Of a DNA stretch of 64,000 nucleotides, positions 7,760 through 14,299 are shown one piece after another; the first letter of the stretch is position 1, and each line of letters opens with the position of its first letter. This DNA comes from a virus. The stretch is from IMG/VR virus record IMGVR_UViG_3300021185_002167, positions 62,001 through 126,000 of that record; one strand, given 5' to 3'. The notes beneath the pieces are model-generated. The model worked only from the letters and a program-made list of their open reading frames with translations. It was not told the DNA's origin and searched no databases. Made by a program: the position numbers and the translations under genes.

Positions 7760-7938
7760 TAAAAGAAGAATATAGAGACGCTACTCCAGAAGAAGTTGAT
7801 GAATGGCAAGACACAGATTATTTTATGAAAGGTGACTTTGACCCATTACAACTCTTTGTAGTTATACCAACAATTGTACAAATATTCATGTTTGGATCGA
7901 TGCTTTTAGTATTTAAACTCAACGATGCATATTTTTAA
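7756..7938 (+). CDS. Small single-pass membrane protein
   Basis: This 60-residue protein has an acidic N-terminal half (REEYRDATPEEVDEW type composition) and one hydrophobic segment near residues 31-53 (QLFVVIPTIVQIFMFGSMLL). It overlaps phoH by ATGA and the next membrane ORF by 14 nt. Function unknown. Confidence 0.65.
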   Translation: MIKEEYRDATPEEVDEWQDTDYFMKGDFDPLQLFVVIPTIVQIFMFGSMLLVFKLNDAYF

Positions 7939-8092
7939 AACATATTTTAAGCTCTTACTTGGCGTGGGCTCATTAGAAAAAGAATACAACATTACGCCAC
8001 TTAACATTATTATTACTGCCTTTATAGTAGGTACACTCTTTTTAGGAATGATATTCTTATTGATTGCAGGAACATATTACATTATTAATTAA
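7925..8092 (+). CDS. Small single-pass membrane protein
   Basis: This 55-residue ORF starts at ATG 7925 inside the preceding gene and ends 2 nt before the nuclease ATG. Residues 1-20 are basic/amphipathic (MHIFKTYFKLLLGVG). Residues about 28-50 form a transmembrane segment (NIIITAFIVGTLFLGMIFLL). Two small membrane proteins in a row are reminiscent of paired phage membrane factors, but no family was recognised. Confidence 0.6.
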   Translation: MHIFKTYFKLLLGVGSLEKEYNITPLNIIITAFIVGTLFLGMIFLLIAGTYYIIN

Positions 8093-8094
8093 TT

Positions 8095-8769
8095 ATGAAA
8101 TTTTTACACGAACCTAAAGATTTAGGTTACAACGATTTAGAAGCCGTCACAGGCGACAAGGGAAGGTTTTACTCAGATCCCGAAGGAAATAAGTACGCTT
8201 CAGTTACTACAGTCCTTTCAATACTATCAGAAGAAGCGATACAAGCTTGGAGAGCAAGAGTTGGCGAAGAAGAAGCCAATAGGATATCTCGTCAAGCAAG
8301 TTCTCGTGGAACAACAGTCCATAACATAATAGAAAAATATGTAGCAAATGACCCTGAGTATATCAAAGGAGAAATGCCACATAACGTTCAAACCTTTAAG
8401 GATATACAACCTGTCTTAGATGAGAGTGTTACAAAGGTATATCAACAAGAAGCTCCGCTTTATTCTAAACACTTAGGTTTAGCTGGAAGAGTTGACTTAG
8501 TCGGTCAATGGAAAGGCGTAGATTCTATTATTGATTGGAAGACATCACGTAAGTTAAAAAAGAAAGAATGGATTAGTTCATACTTTATGCAATGCGCAGC
8601 TTACGCGATTATGTGGGAAGAAAGAACTGGCATGCCAATAAAACAATTAGTTGTTTGTATTGCTGGTGATGAAGGTTCACAGGTCTTTGTTGAAGATAGA
8701 GACAATTGGACAAAAGATTTAATTAATACTATTAATGAATATAAACGTAGAAAACTATTCGGGAGATAA
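8095..8769 (+). CDS. PD-(D/E)XK nuclease, RecB/Cas4-like
   Basis: This 224-residue protein carries the complete motif series of RecB-type exonucleases: RGTTVH (His76), GRVDLVG (Asp134), IIDWKTS (Asp147 and Lys149) and the helix MQCAAYA (Gln166 and Tyr170). Such enzymes degrade DNA ends or process recombination intermediates using metal ions. No Fe-S cluster cysteines are visible, so it is closer to lone phage exonucleases than to Cas4 proper. It sits between phoH and small hypotheticals; a role in recombination or host DNA breakdown is likely but inferred. Confidence 0.85.
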   Translation: MKFLHEPKDLGYNDLEAVTGDKGRFYSDPEGNKYASVTTVLSILSEEAIQAWRARVGEEEANRISRQASSRGTTVHNIIEKYVANDPEYIKGEMPHNVQTFKDIQPVLDESVTKVYQQEAPLYSKHLGLAGRVDLVGQWKGVDSIIDWKTSRKLKKKEWISSYFMQCAAYAIMWEERTGMPIKQLVVCIAGDEGSQVFVEDRDNWTKDLINTINEYKRRKLFGR

Positions 8770-8770
8770 A

Positions 8771-8977
8771 ATGGCAAACTATAAAGATAAAATAATACAT
8801 ACACTTAAGGTTCATGCTGCAGCTCATGTACAGAAACATATAATGAATGCTAACATTCTTATGGGTTCTCATGTCGGTGTTGCTGAACATCCGGATTTAA
8901 TTGAGACCATTGAGAAAGAATTGATGGAAGCAGCTAAATACCAAGATGTATTAGATATGGTGGAAAAGCATCTATAA
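8771..8977 (+). CDS. Small helical hypothetical protein
   Basis: This 68-residue protein starts at ATG 8771, with GGGAG (8761-8765) placed 5 nt upstream. It is His- and Ala-rich (LKVHAAAHVQKHIMNANIL) and mostly helical, with an acidic C-terminus. It resembles short structural hypotheticals of T4-like phages; no function can be given. Confidence 0.7.
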   Translation: MANYKDKIIHTLKVHAAAHVQKHIMNANILMGSHVGVAEHPDLIETIEKELMEAAKYQDVLDMVEKHL

Positions 8978-8989
8978 GCATAAAATTCT

Positions 8990-8997
8990 TATAAATA
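8990..8997 (+). promoter_or_regulatory. Possible late promoter box TATAAATA
   Basis: An exact T4-type late box lies just upstream of the early promoter at 9002-9030 and 39 nt before ATG 9037. The two elements together would allow both early and late expression of the HAD gene. AT-rich chance occurrence cannot be excluded. Confidence 0.45.
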
Positions 8998-9001
8998 GAT
9001 A

Positions 9002-9030
9002 TTTACATTTACAAAAAAGTATGGTATAAT
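9002..9030 (+). promoter_or_regulatory. T4-type early promoter
   Basis: TTTACA (9002-9007), 17-nt spacer, TATAAT (9025-9030), preceded by TATGG. ATG 9037 follows the -10 box by 6 nt, giving a predicted leaderless mRNA. Confidence 0.92.
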
Positions 9031-9036
9031 ATATCT

Positions 9037-9642
9037 ATGAAAAAGTTTAACGAGTTTTTAGCAGAAAGAGCAGGTAAAGGATTAACAATATTTGATATTG
9101 ATGATACTATGTTCGTATCTAAAGCTCGTGTAATTGTAAAAAATAAAAATACTGGACAAAGTAAACCACTTACTCCAATGGAGTTTAATAGTTATAAACT
9201 ACGTAAGAACGAAGAATATGACTTTGGTGAATTTAGATCAGCTAAAATATTCTATCAAACAGCAACTCCAATTGCTCGTATGGTACAAAAGGCGAAAGCA
9301 ATTATAAGTAACGCAACCAAAAAAGGTTCAAAGGTTATTGTTGTAACTGCAAGAAGTGATATGGATGATAAGAATCTCTTTATCAAAACTTTTGAAGCTC
9401 ATGGTATACCAATGAAAAATGTATACGTTGAGAGAGCTGGTAATATGAGTGGTAGTAGTGCTGAGAATAAAAAAGTAATATTTAGAAAGTATTTAAAAAC
9501 TGGTGAGTATGCAAGAATAAGATTATTTGATGACCACAAAGAAAACTTAACTGCACTACTTGATTTGAAAAAAGAGTTTCCTTCAGTAGAAATGTTTGCT
9601 TATTTAGCAGATTTAAAAGGAAGCGTAAAGAGGATTAAATAA
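9037..9642 (+). CDS. HAD-superfamily phosphatase-like protein with capsid-targeting-like N-terminus
   Basis: This 201-residue protein has HAD motif I IFDIDDTMF, motif II VVTARSD and a motif IV-like LFDDHKEN. It is therefore probably a Mg-dependent phosphatase or related hydrolase. The first 11 residues, MKKFNEFLAER, resemble the capsid-targeting peptide of T4 internal head proteins (MKTYQEFIAEA), so packaging into the head is possible. The gene is preceded by an early promoter with no leader and by a late box. Substrate unknown; a nucleic-acid end or nucleotide phosphatase is plausible from context. Confidence 0.78.
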   Translation: MKKFNEFLAERAGKGLTIFDIDDTMFVSKARVIVKNKNTGQSKPLTPMEFNSYKLRKNEEYDFGEFRSAKIFYQTATPIARMVQKAKAIISNATKKGSKVIVVTARSDMDDKNLFIKTFEAHGIPMKNVYVERAGNMSGSSAENKKVIFRKYLKTGEYARIRLFDDHKENLTALLDLKKEFPSVEMFAYLADLKGSVKRIK

Positions 9643-9845
9643 TGTCAATAAAATTAGGCAAAAGCATAACAACAAGAGATAGAAATACTGGTAAATTAAC
9701 AACTGAGCATTCATATATAAAAATGATTGCAATAAAGGAATTAATTGAGAAGTTTAATAACGCTAATACTCGTAAAAGAGATAAACAAAAAATTAAGAAC
9801 GAGTTAGTCAGGAGAGGTGGAGTTGTCTTCCAAGAAATTAGATAG
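9642..9845 (+). CDS. Conserved small T4-like phage protein
   Basis: This 67-residue basic protein has the pattern IKLGKSITTRDRNTGKLTTE and a C-terminal KQKIKNELVRRGG, seen in many marine T4-like phages next to head and core genes. No enzymatic motif. The start overlaps the previous stop (TAATG). Function unknown. Confidence 0.75.
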   Translation: MSIKLGKSITTRDRNTGKLTTEHSYIKMIAIKELIEKFNNANTRKRDKQKIKNELVRRGGVVFQEIR

Positions 9846-9978
9846 GATTAAAGAAGTTCTTAATTTAAAAGAATATCGCAAAAAACAAAAAACAAAATTT
9901 AGAAAAAAACTTCTAAGTATTGTTTTAGCTATTGCATTAATAGCAGGTGCGATAACATATTGGATATATTATGGATAG
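9823..9978 (+). CDS. Small membrane protein with TTG start
   Basis: This 51-residue ORF starts at TTG 9823, 8 nt after GGAG (9811-9814), and has a very basic N-terminal half (KEYRKKQKTKFRKK) followed by one transmembrane segment (LLSIVLAIALIAGAITYWIY). It overlaps the genes on both sides. The layout, with a cytoplasmic basic domain and a C-terminal anchor, gives no specific function. Confidence 0.55.
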   Translation: MSSKKLDRIKEVLNLKEYRKKQKTKFRKKLLSIVLAIALIAGAITYWIYYG

Positions 9979-10153
9979 TAAGAAGCAATGGCATGGTGGA
10001 AAAGGTTCTGGTAGAAGAAGTACTGCAAATGATAACGCATACGGAGATAACTGGGATAAGATATTTGGTAAGAAGAAAAAAGAAACAATAACTGAACCAA
10101 CACCAAAAGGTATACCTTCAGCGTATAAATATAAGTATAAAACAAAGGAATAA
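9971..10153 (+). CDS. Small basic hypothetical protein
   Basis: This 60-residue, Lys/Gly-rich protein (KKQWHGGKGSGRRS, DNWDKIFGKKKK) ends in a Tyr/Lys-rich tail. Similar short proteins are present in marine T4-like phages. ATG 9971 overlaps the preceding membrane-protein stop by 8 nt. Unknown function; disordered by composition. Confidence 0.7.
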   Translation: MDSKKQWHGGKGSGRRSTANDNAYGDNWDKIFGKKKKETITEPTPKGIPSAYKYKYKTKE

Positions 10154-10154
10154 T

Positions 10155-10421
10155 ATGAGTATAGATATAGACCAATTTGATTTCGGCTTTACAGCTGTTG
10201 ATGAAAATGAACTCGAAGCAGTACAAAAGTTATCAACTCAAGCTTCAGCAGTATCAGAATCTGCTGAACAAACAGAAGAGAAATTAAATAAACTCTATAA
10301 TGCCATATTACCTTTACTTAGTAATTTAAAAGCAAACCCAGAAAAAGATTATATCTACTGGCCAGGAAGAACTGAAAAGGTAGAAGCTTTTGAGGATATG
10401 ATATCGGAGATAATTAAGTAA
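10155..10421 (+). CDS. Small acidic hypothetical protein
   Basis: This 88-residue acidic protein has the N-terminal DIDQFDFGFTAVDENELE, a coiled-coil-like Ser/Ala/Gln/Glu stretch (QKLSTQASAVSESAEQTEEK) and a C-terminal WPGRTEKVEAF. It is a familiar type of conserved small gene in marine T4-like phages. Function unknown. Its stop overlaps the next ATG. Confidence 0.75.
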   Translation: MSIDIDQFDFGFTAVDENELEAVQKLSTQASAVSESAEQTEEKLNKLYNAILPLLSNLKANPEKDYIYWPGRTEKVEAFEDMISEIIK

Positions 10422-11095
10422 TGGCAATAGGAACAACTAATATTTCGTTAGCTAACATTTATGGAGAAGTAAATAATACGCTTCCAGGTGGTACTAATGT
10501 TTCTTTACAAACACAATCTCAAAATGCTGGAAATACTACGCATACATCTACTATATCAGGTTACACATCTCCGGGTGGTGGTATCACAGGTGCTCCATTT
10601 GGAATGGGTGAATTTGGTGGATATGTAAATACGTACGCAACCACTTCACATACTTCTATATCTGCTGACAGTTTTGAAAGCGATTCAAACGCTGAAGCAT
10701 TTATAAGATGGAACGTTCAATACAATAGCTCAGGTAATATTAGAGTTTATGTAACTGGAGGAGATACCTTATCACCTACTTCTGCTACAACTGTTTATCT
10801 TATAACAAACCCTGCTGCTGGATATACCGTACGACATGGAACTTTTAGTCATTCTGGTAATGACATACCGAGTACAAGTGGAACTATATCTGCATCAGCA
10901 AGTACAATATTAACAGCTCCAGGTTCAACCTCAATAAGGCTTCTTATTGAATCAGGAGGCGGTTATGACGATGTAGGTTTTGCATCTGCTACCGGTAGCG
11001 GTTCACTCATATTTGAAAAGAGTGGTAGTCCCACATTTACATATAGCTTTACATATGATATGACTGCTGAAACTGAAGGTTCAGGCGGCCAATAA
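10421..11095 (+). CDS. Putative virion structural protein
   Basis: This 224-residue protein is rich in Ser, Thr and Gly with predicted beta strands throughout and no Cys. The N-terminus (IGTTNISLANIYGEV) and the GGGITGAPFGMGEFGG segment resemble the N-terminal attachment parts of small tail or decoration proteins in marine phages. It lies just before lysozyme. No exact assignment is possible; a minor tail or capsid surface protein is the best reading. Confidence 0.6.
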   Translation: MAIGTTNISLANIYGEVNNTLPGGTNVSLQTQSQNAGNTTHTSTISGYTSPGGGITGAPFGMGEFGGYVNTYATTSHTSISADSFESDSNAEAFIRWNVQYNSSGNIRVYVTGGDTLSPTSATTVYLITNPAAGYTVRHGTFSHSGNDIPSTSGTISASASTILTAPGSTSIRLLIESGGGYDDVGFASATGSGSLIFEKSGSPTFTYSFTYDMTAETEGSGGQ

Positions 11096-11131
11096 ATAAA
11101 ATAACAATATATAAAGACCACAGGAGTTAAA

Positions 11132-11572
11132 ATGAATATTGAACAATTAAAAGAAACACTAAAAATTGACGAAGGAGTAGTTTATGAAATTTATAATGAC
11201 CATCTTGGTTATCCAACATTTGGAATTGGTCACCTCGTTCTTGAACGGGACGGAGAACATGGGTTACCGGTGGGTACTCCAGTCTCAGAGGATAGAGTTA
11301 GCGAATGCTTCGAACAAGATGTACAAATAGTAATAGAAGATTGTAAAAAATTACACGACGGATGGGATGGATATCCTCAAGAAGTGAAACAGATCATTGC
11401 GAACATGATGTTCAATATGGGACTTACGCGCTTAAGTAAATTTAATAAACACAATGCAGCGCTGCAGTGTGGTGATTGGAAGGAGGCTGCTATAGAAGGC
11501 AGAGATTCAAGATGGTACAAGCAAGTAACAAACAGAGCCGAGAGGCTAATGAAAAGACTCGAAGAGGTATAG
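11132..11572 (+). CDS. T4-type lysozyme (GH24 endolysin)
   Basis: This 146-residue muramidase resembles T4 gpe. The catalytic triad fits the family spacing exactly: Glu14 (KIDEG), Asp23 and Thr29 (YNDHLGYPTFGIGHL). It cuts the peptidoglycan glycan backbone. T4 gpe is 164 residues, so this is a compact version. There is no signal peptide, so release needs a holin or other membrane pore. The start follows the site CAGGAG (about 11121-11126). Because gp5 in this genome has no lysozyme domain, this is the only muramidase found in the window. Confidence 0.94.
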   Translation: MNIEQLKETLKIDEGVVYEIYNDHLGYPTFGIGHLVLERDGEHGLPVGTPVSEDRVSECFEQDVQIVIEDCKKLHDGWDGYPQEVKQIIANMMFNMGLTRLSKFNKHNAALQCGDWKEAAIEGRDSRWYKQVTNRAERLMKRLEEV

Positions 11573-11661
11573 AAGCGAACTATAAAGGACGTTTTTACTG
11601 CCATGAGAGAAAGGATTATTTCCCTTGGAAAGAATTCGTTAACTATAAATATAATAAATGA
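11512..11661 (+). CDS. Possible small hypothetical protein overlapping lysozyme end
   Basis: This 49-residue reading frame starts inside the lysozyme gene and extends 89 nt beyond it, filling the space up to the next gene. Its unique C-terminal part has a natural look (GRFYCHERKDYFPWKEF). The ribosome site (GAAGG, 12 nt upstream) is poor and the start is uncertain, so it may be an artefact of the AT-rich spacer. Confidence 0.4.
   Translation: MVQASNKQSREANEKTRRGIEANYKGRFYCHERKDYFPWKEFVNYKYNK
11644..11651 (+). promoter_or_regulatory. Late promoter box TATAAATA
   Basis: An exact T4 late box lies 24 nt upstream of ATG 11676, whose ribosome site GGAGG is at 11663-11667. Predicted to drive the Lys-rich membrane protein gene. 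Confidence 0.65.
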
Positions 11662-11675
11662 TGGAGGTAAATATT

Positions 11676-11975
11676 ATGGATATATCATTCATAGTGATTG
11701 TTGGAGTCGTGGTAGCCATAGTTGGTTATGCAATATACGATTCAATGAAACCCGGTTCAGGAGTTAGAGCAAGAAATGAAAAGGGACATTATATAAAAGA
11801 TGACCCTACTACTGCTAAGAACGAAGCTTTCGTAGATGGTAAAACACCACCTAAGAAAAAGAAAGCTCCGGTCAAGAAAAAGCCAGCGGCTAAAAAGCCT
11901 GCAGCTAAGAAAACAGTAGCTAAGAAAGCTCCTACGAGAAAACCTAGGGCAAAGAAAACTACGACAAAAAAATAA
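11676..11975 (+). CDS. Membrane-anchored protein with histone H1-like Lys/Ala/Pro tail
   Basis: This 99-residue protein has one N-terminal transmembrane segment (residues 3-22, ISFIVIVGVVVAIVGYAIY), a short linker, and a C-terminal 45 residues of Lys/Ala/Pro/Thr repeats such as KKPAAKKPAAKKTVAKK. That tail resembles histone H1 and would bind nucleic acid or acidic surfaces without sequence preference. ATG 11676 has GGAGG 8 nt upstream; an earlier ATG at 11658 is less likely. It is preceded by a late box and followed by a strong terminator, so it is a single-gene late unit. Function unknown. Confidence 0.75.
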   Translation: MDISFIVIVGVVVAIVGYAIYDSMKPGSGVRARNEKGHYIKDDPTTAKNEAFVDGKTPPKKKKAPVKKKPAAKKPAAKKTVAKKAPTRKPRAKKTTTKK

Positions 11976-11999
11976 TTTGCAAATTAGTTTTTATAAGAG

Positions 12000-12022
12000 G
12001 GGACTTTAAAGTCCCTTTTTTT
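12000..12022 (+). terminator. Rho-independent terminator
   Basis: GGGACTTT/AAAGTCCC forms a stem at 12000-12015, followed by seven T residues (12016-12022). It closes the Lys-rich membrane protein unit and separates it from the late promoter of the curli cassette. Confidence 0.93.
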
Positions 12023-12045
12023 ATGTGTCTTAGCCTTCGAGCTAT

Positions 12046-12053
12046 TATAAATA
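12046..12053 (+). promoter_or_regulatory. Late promoter box TATAAATA
   Basis: An exact late box lies between the terminator and ATG 12087. It is the first promoter of the run of overlapping genes that leads into csgF, csgG and the cyclase, and so probably drives that cassette late in infection. Confidence 0.75.
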
Positions 12054-12086
12054 ACCATATAAGTTAATTTATAGGACAATAATAAC

Positions 12087-12338
12087 ATGGCAACAGTAAA
12101 ACTTAAAGGATCAGAAACTAATTTAGCAACTGATACTAACGTTAATTTCGCTACATTAGTAAGAGTAGTAAATAATAAAACATCAATTCAGCTTATAACT
12201 ATAAAAGATGCTGGTGGTAGTACTAAAGGTACATTTACAATGACAGCTGGTTCAGTAGAATTAGTTGAAAAAACCGCAACTGATACTCTTTTAGGAGCTG
12301 CAACATCATTAGCAGTTAAAGTAGCATTCACTAAGTAA
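12087..12338 (+). CDS. Small putative virion protein
   Basis: This 83-residue, Thr/Ala/Val-rich beta-type protein (MATVKLKGSETNLATDTNVN, then VRVVNNKTS, and a TATDTLLGA segment) resembles small structural proteins that are abundant in marine T4-like phages. It has no Cys and no signal. It is the first gene after the 12046 late box, and its stop overlaps the next ATG (TAATG). Confidence 0.65.
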   Translation: MATVKLKGSETNLATDTNVNFATLVRVVNNKTSIQLITIKDAGGSTKGTFTMTAGSVELVEKTATDTLLGAATSLAVKVAFTK

Positions 12339-12634
12339 TGGGTGAAATATTTACGCTTATATCCGATCTAGGATTACCTATTGCGGGTGCTCTAGTAATG
12401 GGATATTTTATATTTGTTATAATAAAGCAAATACTTGAAGGCGTTGTTGATGACATAAACACTCTTACAATGTTTTGTTCATCACTTGAGAATAGAGCAA
12501 GAACAATGAGTAATGAAATGATTAAAATAGATTTACTTGTAAGTAGTGCATTGGAATTAAGACCCGATGTCGAAAGAATAGCTAGGGCAGAAAATTTTAT
12601 TGAAGATGGAAAGCTCGACGTAAGAAGAGATTAG
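12338..12634 (+). CDS. Small membrane protein, copy 1 of a paralogous pair
   Basis: This 98-residue protein has one hydrophobic segment (residues about 10-33, GLPIAGALVMGYFIFVIIKQ) followed by a helical, coiled-coil-like cytoplasmic or periplasmic part (VVDDINTLTMFCSSLENRAR). The layout matches the next gene (G-hydrophobic-GYF...I.Q, then Asp and a helical tail), so the two look like duplicates. A holin-like or ion-channel-like role is possible but unsupported by a named family. Confidence 0.7.
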   Translation: MGEIFTLISDLGLPIAGALVMGYFIFVIIKQILEGVVDDINTLTMFCSSLENRARTMSNEMIKIDLLVSSALELRPDVERIARAENFIEDGKLDVRRD

Positions 12635-12635
12635 T

Positions 12636-12905
12636 ATGGAACTGGAAATAGCTGATATAGTAGGTAAGTATGGATTTCCAACTGTCATGGTTGTAGGTTT
12701 AGGATATTTTGTATATTTTGTTTATAACTTTATACAAGAACATTTAGACCCTGCAACAGAAAAAATGCATTTTCAATTAATAAAAGTGATTGACCAAATG
12801 AGAATGTTAGACCAAGACCTTATAAGATTACAGCAAAAAGTAGATACAGTATTGGAATATAAAGAAAATGAAAAGAAAAAACAAGATAGAAAAGATGAAG
12901 TATAA
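12636..12905 (+). CDS. Small membrane protein, copy 2 of a paralogous pair
   Basis: This 89-residue relative of the preceding protein has a membrane segment at about 13-34 (YGFPTVMVVGLGYFVYFVYN) and a helical tail with LIKVIDQMRMLDQDLIRLQ that ends in Lys/Glu/Asp. Both members start with an acidic amphipathic stretch and share a G-(F/L)-P motif at the membrane entry. Located directly before csgF, they may be part of the same export or anchoring system. That is inference from position. Confidence 0.7.
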   Translation: MELEIADIVGKYGFPTVMVVGLGYFVYFVYNFIQEHLDPATEKMHFQLIKVIDQMRMLDQDLIRLQQKVDTVLEYKENEKKKQDRKDEV

Positions 12906-13407
12906 AGCAGAAGCATTTACCTTAATGGGAATATTTATTTTGTCGATATCAAGTCTTGGTGTAAGTGCTGCAGAGATAGTACATAAATTTAAAAATCCTT
13001 CCTTTAGTGGAATAGGTACTGCTTCTCATTATCTTACTGTAGAGAATCAAGAATTCTCTCGTAAGAAATCTATAGAAGAAGCATTAGCTGCAGCAGAAAA
13101 AGCAGCGCAAAGAGAAGCTGAGAATACTACTCTTGCTAAGTTTATAAGAAACTTGGAAAGTAGAATATATGCTCAAATGTCAAAACAACTTGTTGAGAGT
13201 ATGTTTCAAAATGATGGCGCAGTAAGATTTGGTTCCTTTACATTAGAAGGATCAGTCGTTACTTATGAAGTGATAACCAATGAAGATGGTTCAGAATATA
13301 TTAAAATGTCTATAATCGATGCAAATGGAACTGAAACTGTTATTCAAATTCCTATAGGAACAGGTTACTTCGGGAGCGATTATGGTACGTCAGCTGACGG
13401 CGGTTAG
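12868..13407 (+). CDS. csgF: Curli assembly factor CsgF
   Basis: The protein has up to 179 residues. A signal peptide (KAEAFTLMGIFILSISSLG, cleavage after SAA or VSA) is followed by the CsgF signature HKFKNPSFSGIG, matching FRNPNFGG of E. coli CsgF, then a helical Ala/Glu-rich neck and a long segment (LAKFIRNLESRIYAQMSKQL) that aligns with FTQAIQSQILGGLL. The C-terminus carries strands ending IQIPIG. In E. coli, CsgF plugs into the CsgG pore and anchors the curli nucleator at the surface. ATG 12895 gives a tidier signal peptide and is an alternative start; neither start has a clear ribosome site. It overlaps csgG by 26 nt. Confidence 0.88.
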   Translation: MKRKNKIEKMKYKAEAFTLMGIFILSISSLGVSAAEIVHKFKNPSFSGIGTASHYLTVENQEFSRKKSIEEALAAAEKAAQREAENTTLAKFIRNLESRIYAQMSKQLVESMFQNDGAVRFGSFTLEGSVVTYEVITNEDGSEYIKMSIIDANGTETVIQIPIGTGYFGSDYGTSADGG

Positions 13408-14299
13408 TCTTTCAATAGCCCTATTATCTAGTTGCGCAGCTGTACCTAGATACTCAGAAAATCCTCAGGATTGTAATAAAGATACATGGGGCGAACAGTA
13501 TGACCATGACCTATGGAACTATGCAAAAGCTTCAGGAAGAACATTTGAAAGAGCAATACCGTTTATATGTGTTGACGCACCTGAAGTTGTTAAGTTACCA
13601 TCATTTATAAAACTACTACAACTTCCACCAGCTGAATCTAAACCAGTAGTTGCAGTTTACCAATTTGCAGATAAAACTGGTCAAAGAAAAGCAAGAGAAG
13701 GTATAGCCGATTTTTCTACAGCAGTTACTCAAGGTAGTACTGAAATGTTAATTGATGCTCTTAAAAGCGCAGGTAATGGTAGTTGGTTTAGAGTTGTAGA
13801 GAGACAAGGATTAGATAACCTTGTAAGAGAAAGACAAATTATTAGAAGTGCTCGTCAAGATATTGCAAAAGCAAAAGGCGAAGAAGAAGCACAAGGTATA
13901 CAACCACTATTATTTGCTGGAATGATAATAGAAGGTGGTATAATAGGTTATGATACAAACATCCTATCCGGTGGCCGTGGAGCTAGAACGTTAGGTATAG
14001 GAATAAGCAGACAATATCGTAAAGATGTTGTAACAGTTTCAATTAGAGCAGTATCTGTTCTAACTGGAGAAGTTTTATTAAACGTCCAAAGTAAGAAAAC
14101 TATCTTATCTTATGGAAGTGGCGGTGATATTTTTCGATTTATCGAAGAAGGTACACAATTGATAGAGTATGAAGACGGAGTGGGTAAAAATGAGTCAGTG
14201 ACATACGCAGTACGAACAGCCATCGAGGCCGGAGTACTGGAATTAATCAACCAAGGTCATGATAGAAGATTTTGGAAAATAGAAGGAAAAGAAACATGA
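13382..14299 (+). CDS. csgG: Curli secretion channel CsgG (outer-membrane lipoprotein)
   Basis: This 305-residue close relative of E. coli CsgG carries a lipobox ending LSSC (Cys18). Shared landmarks with E. coli include KTGQ-type turn after VVAVYQFAD, FSTAVTQGSTEML, VVERQGLDNLVRERQIIR, MIIEGGIIGYDTN, SGGRGARTLGIG, KTILSYGS, FRFIE, and a C-terminal AIEAGVLELINQGHDR. CsgG forms a nonameric pore that exports curlin subunits across the outer membrane. About 40 extra residues lie between the lipobox and the core. In the constriction loop Phe111 is kept, but the neighbouring Asn is Asp110 and the Tyr position is charged. Start ATG 13382 overlaps csgF; the stop overlaps the next gene as ATGA. Confidence 0.95.
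   Translation: MVRQLTAVSLSIALLSSCAAVPRYSENPQDCNKDTWGEQYDHDLWNYAKASGRTFERAIPFICVDAPEVVKLPSFIKLLQLPPAESKPVVAVYQFADKTGQRKAREGIADFSTAVTQGSTEMLIDALKSAGNGSWFRVVERQGLDNLVRERQIIRSARQDIAKAKGEEEAQGIQPLLFAGMIIEGGIIGYDTNILSGGRGARTLGIGISRQYRKDVVTVSIRAVSVLTGEVLLNVQSKKTILSYGSGGDIFRFIEEGTQLIEYEDGVGKNESVTYAVRTAIEAGVLELINQGHDRRFWKIEGKET

Noticed and set aside
8976-9000. Hairpin TATAAG/CTTATA as a terminator
   Set aside because: Only 6 AT-rich base pairs and no T-run; too weak.
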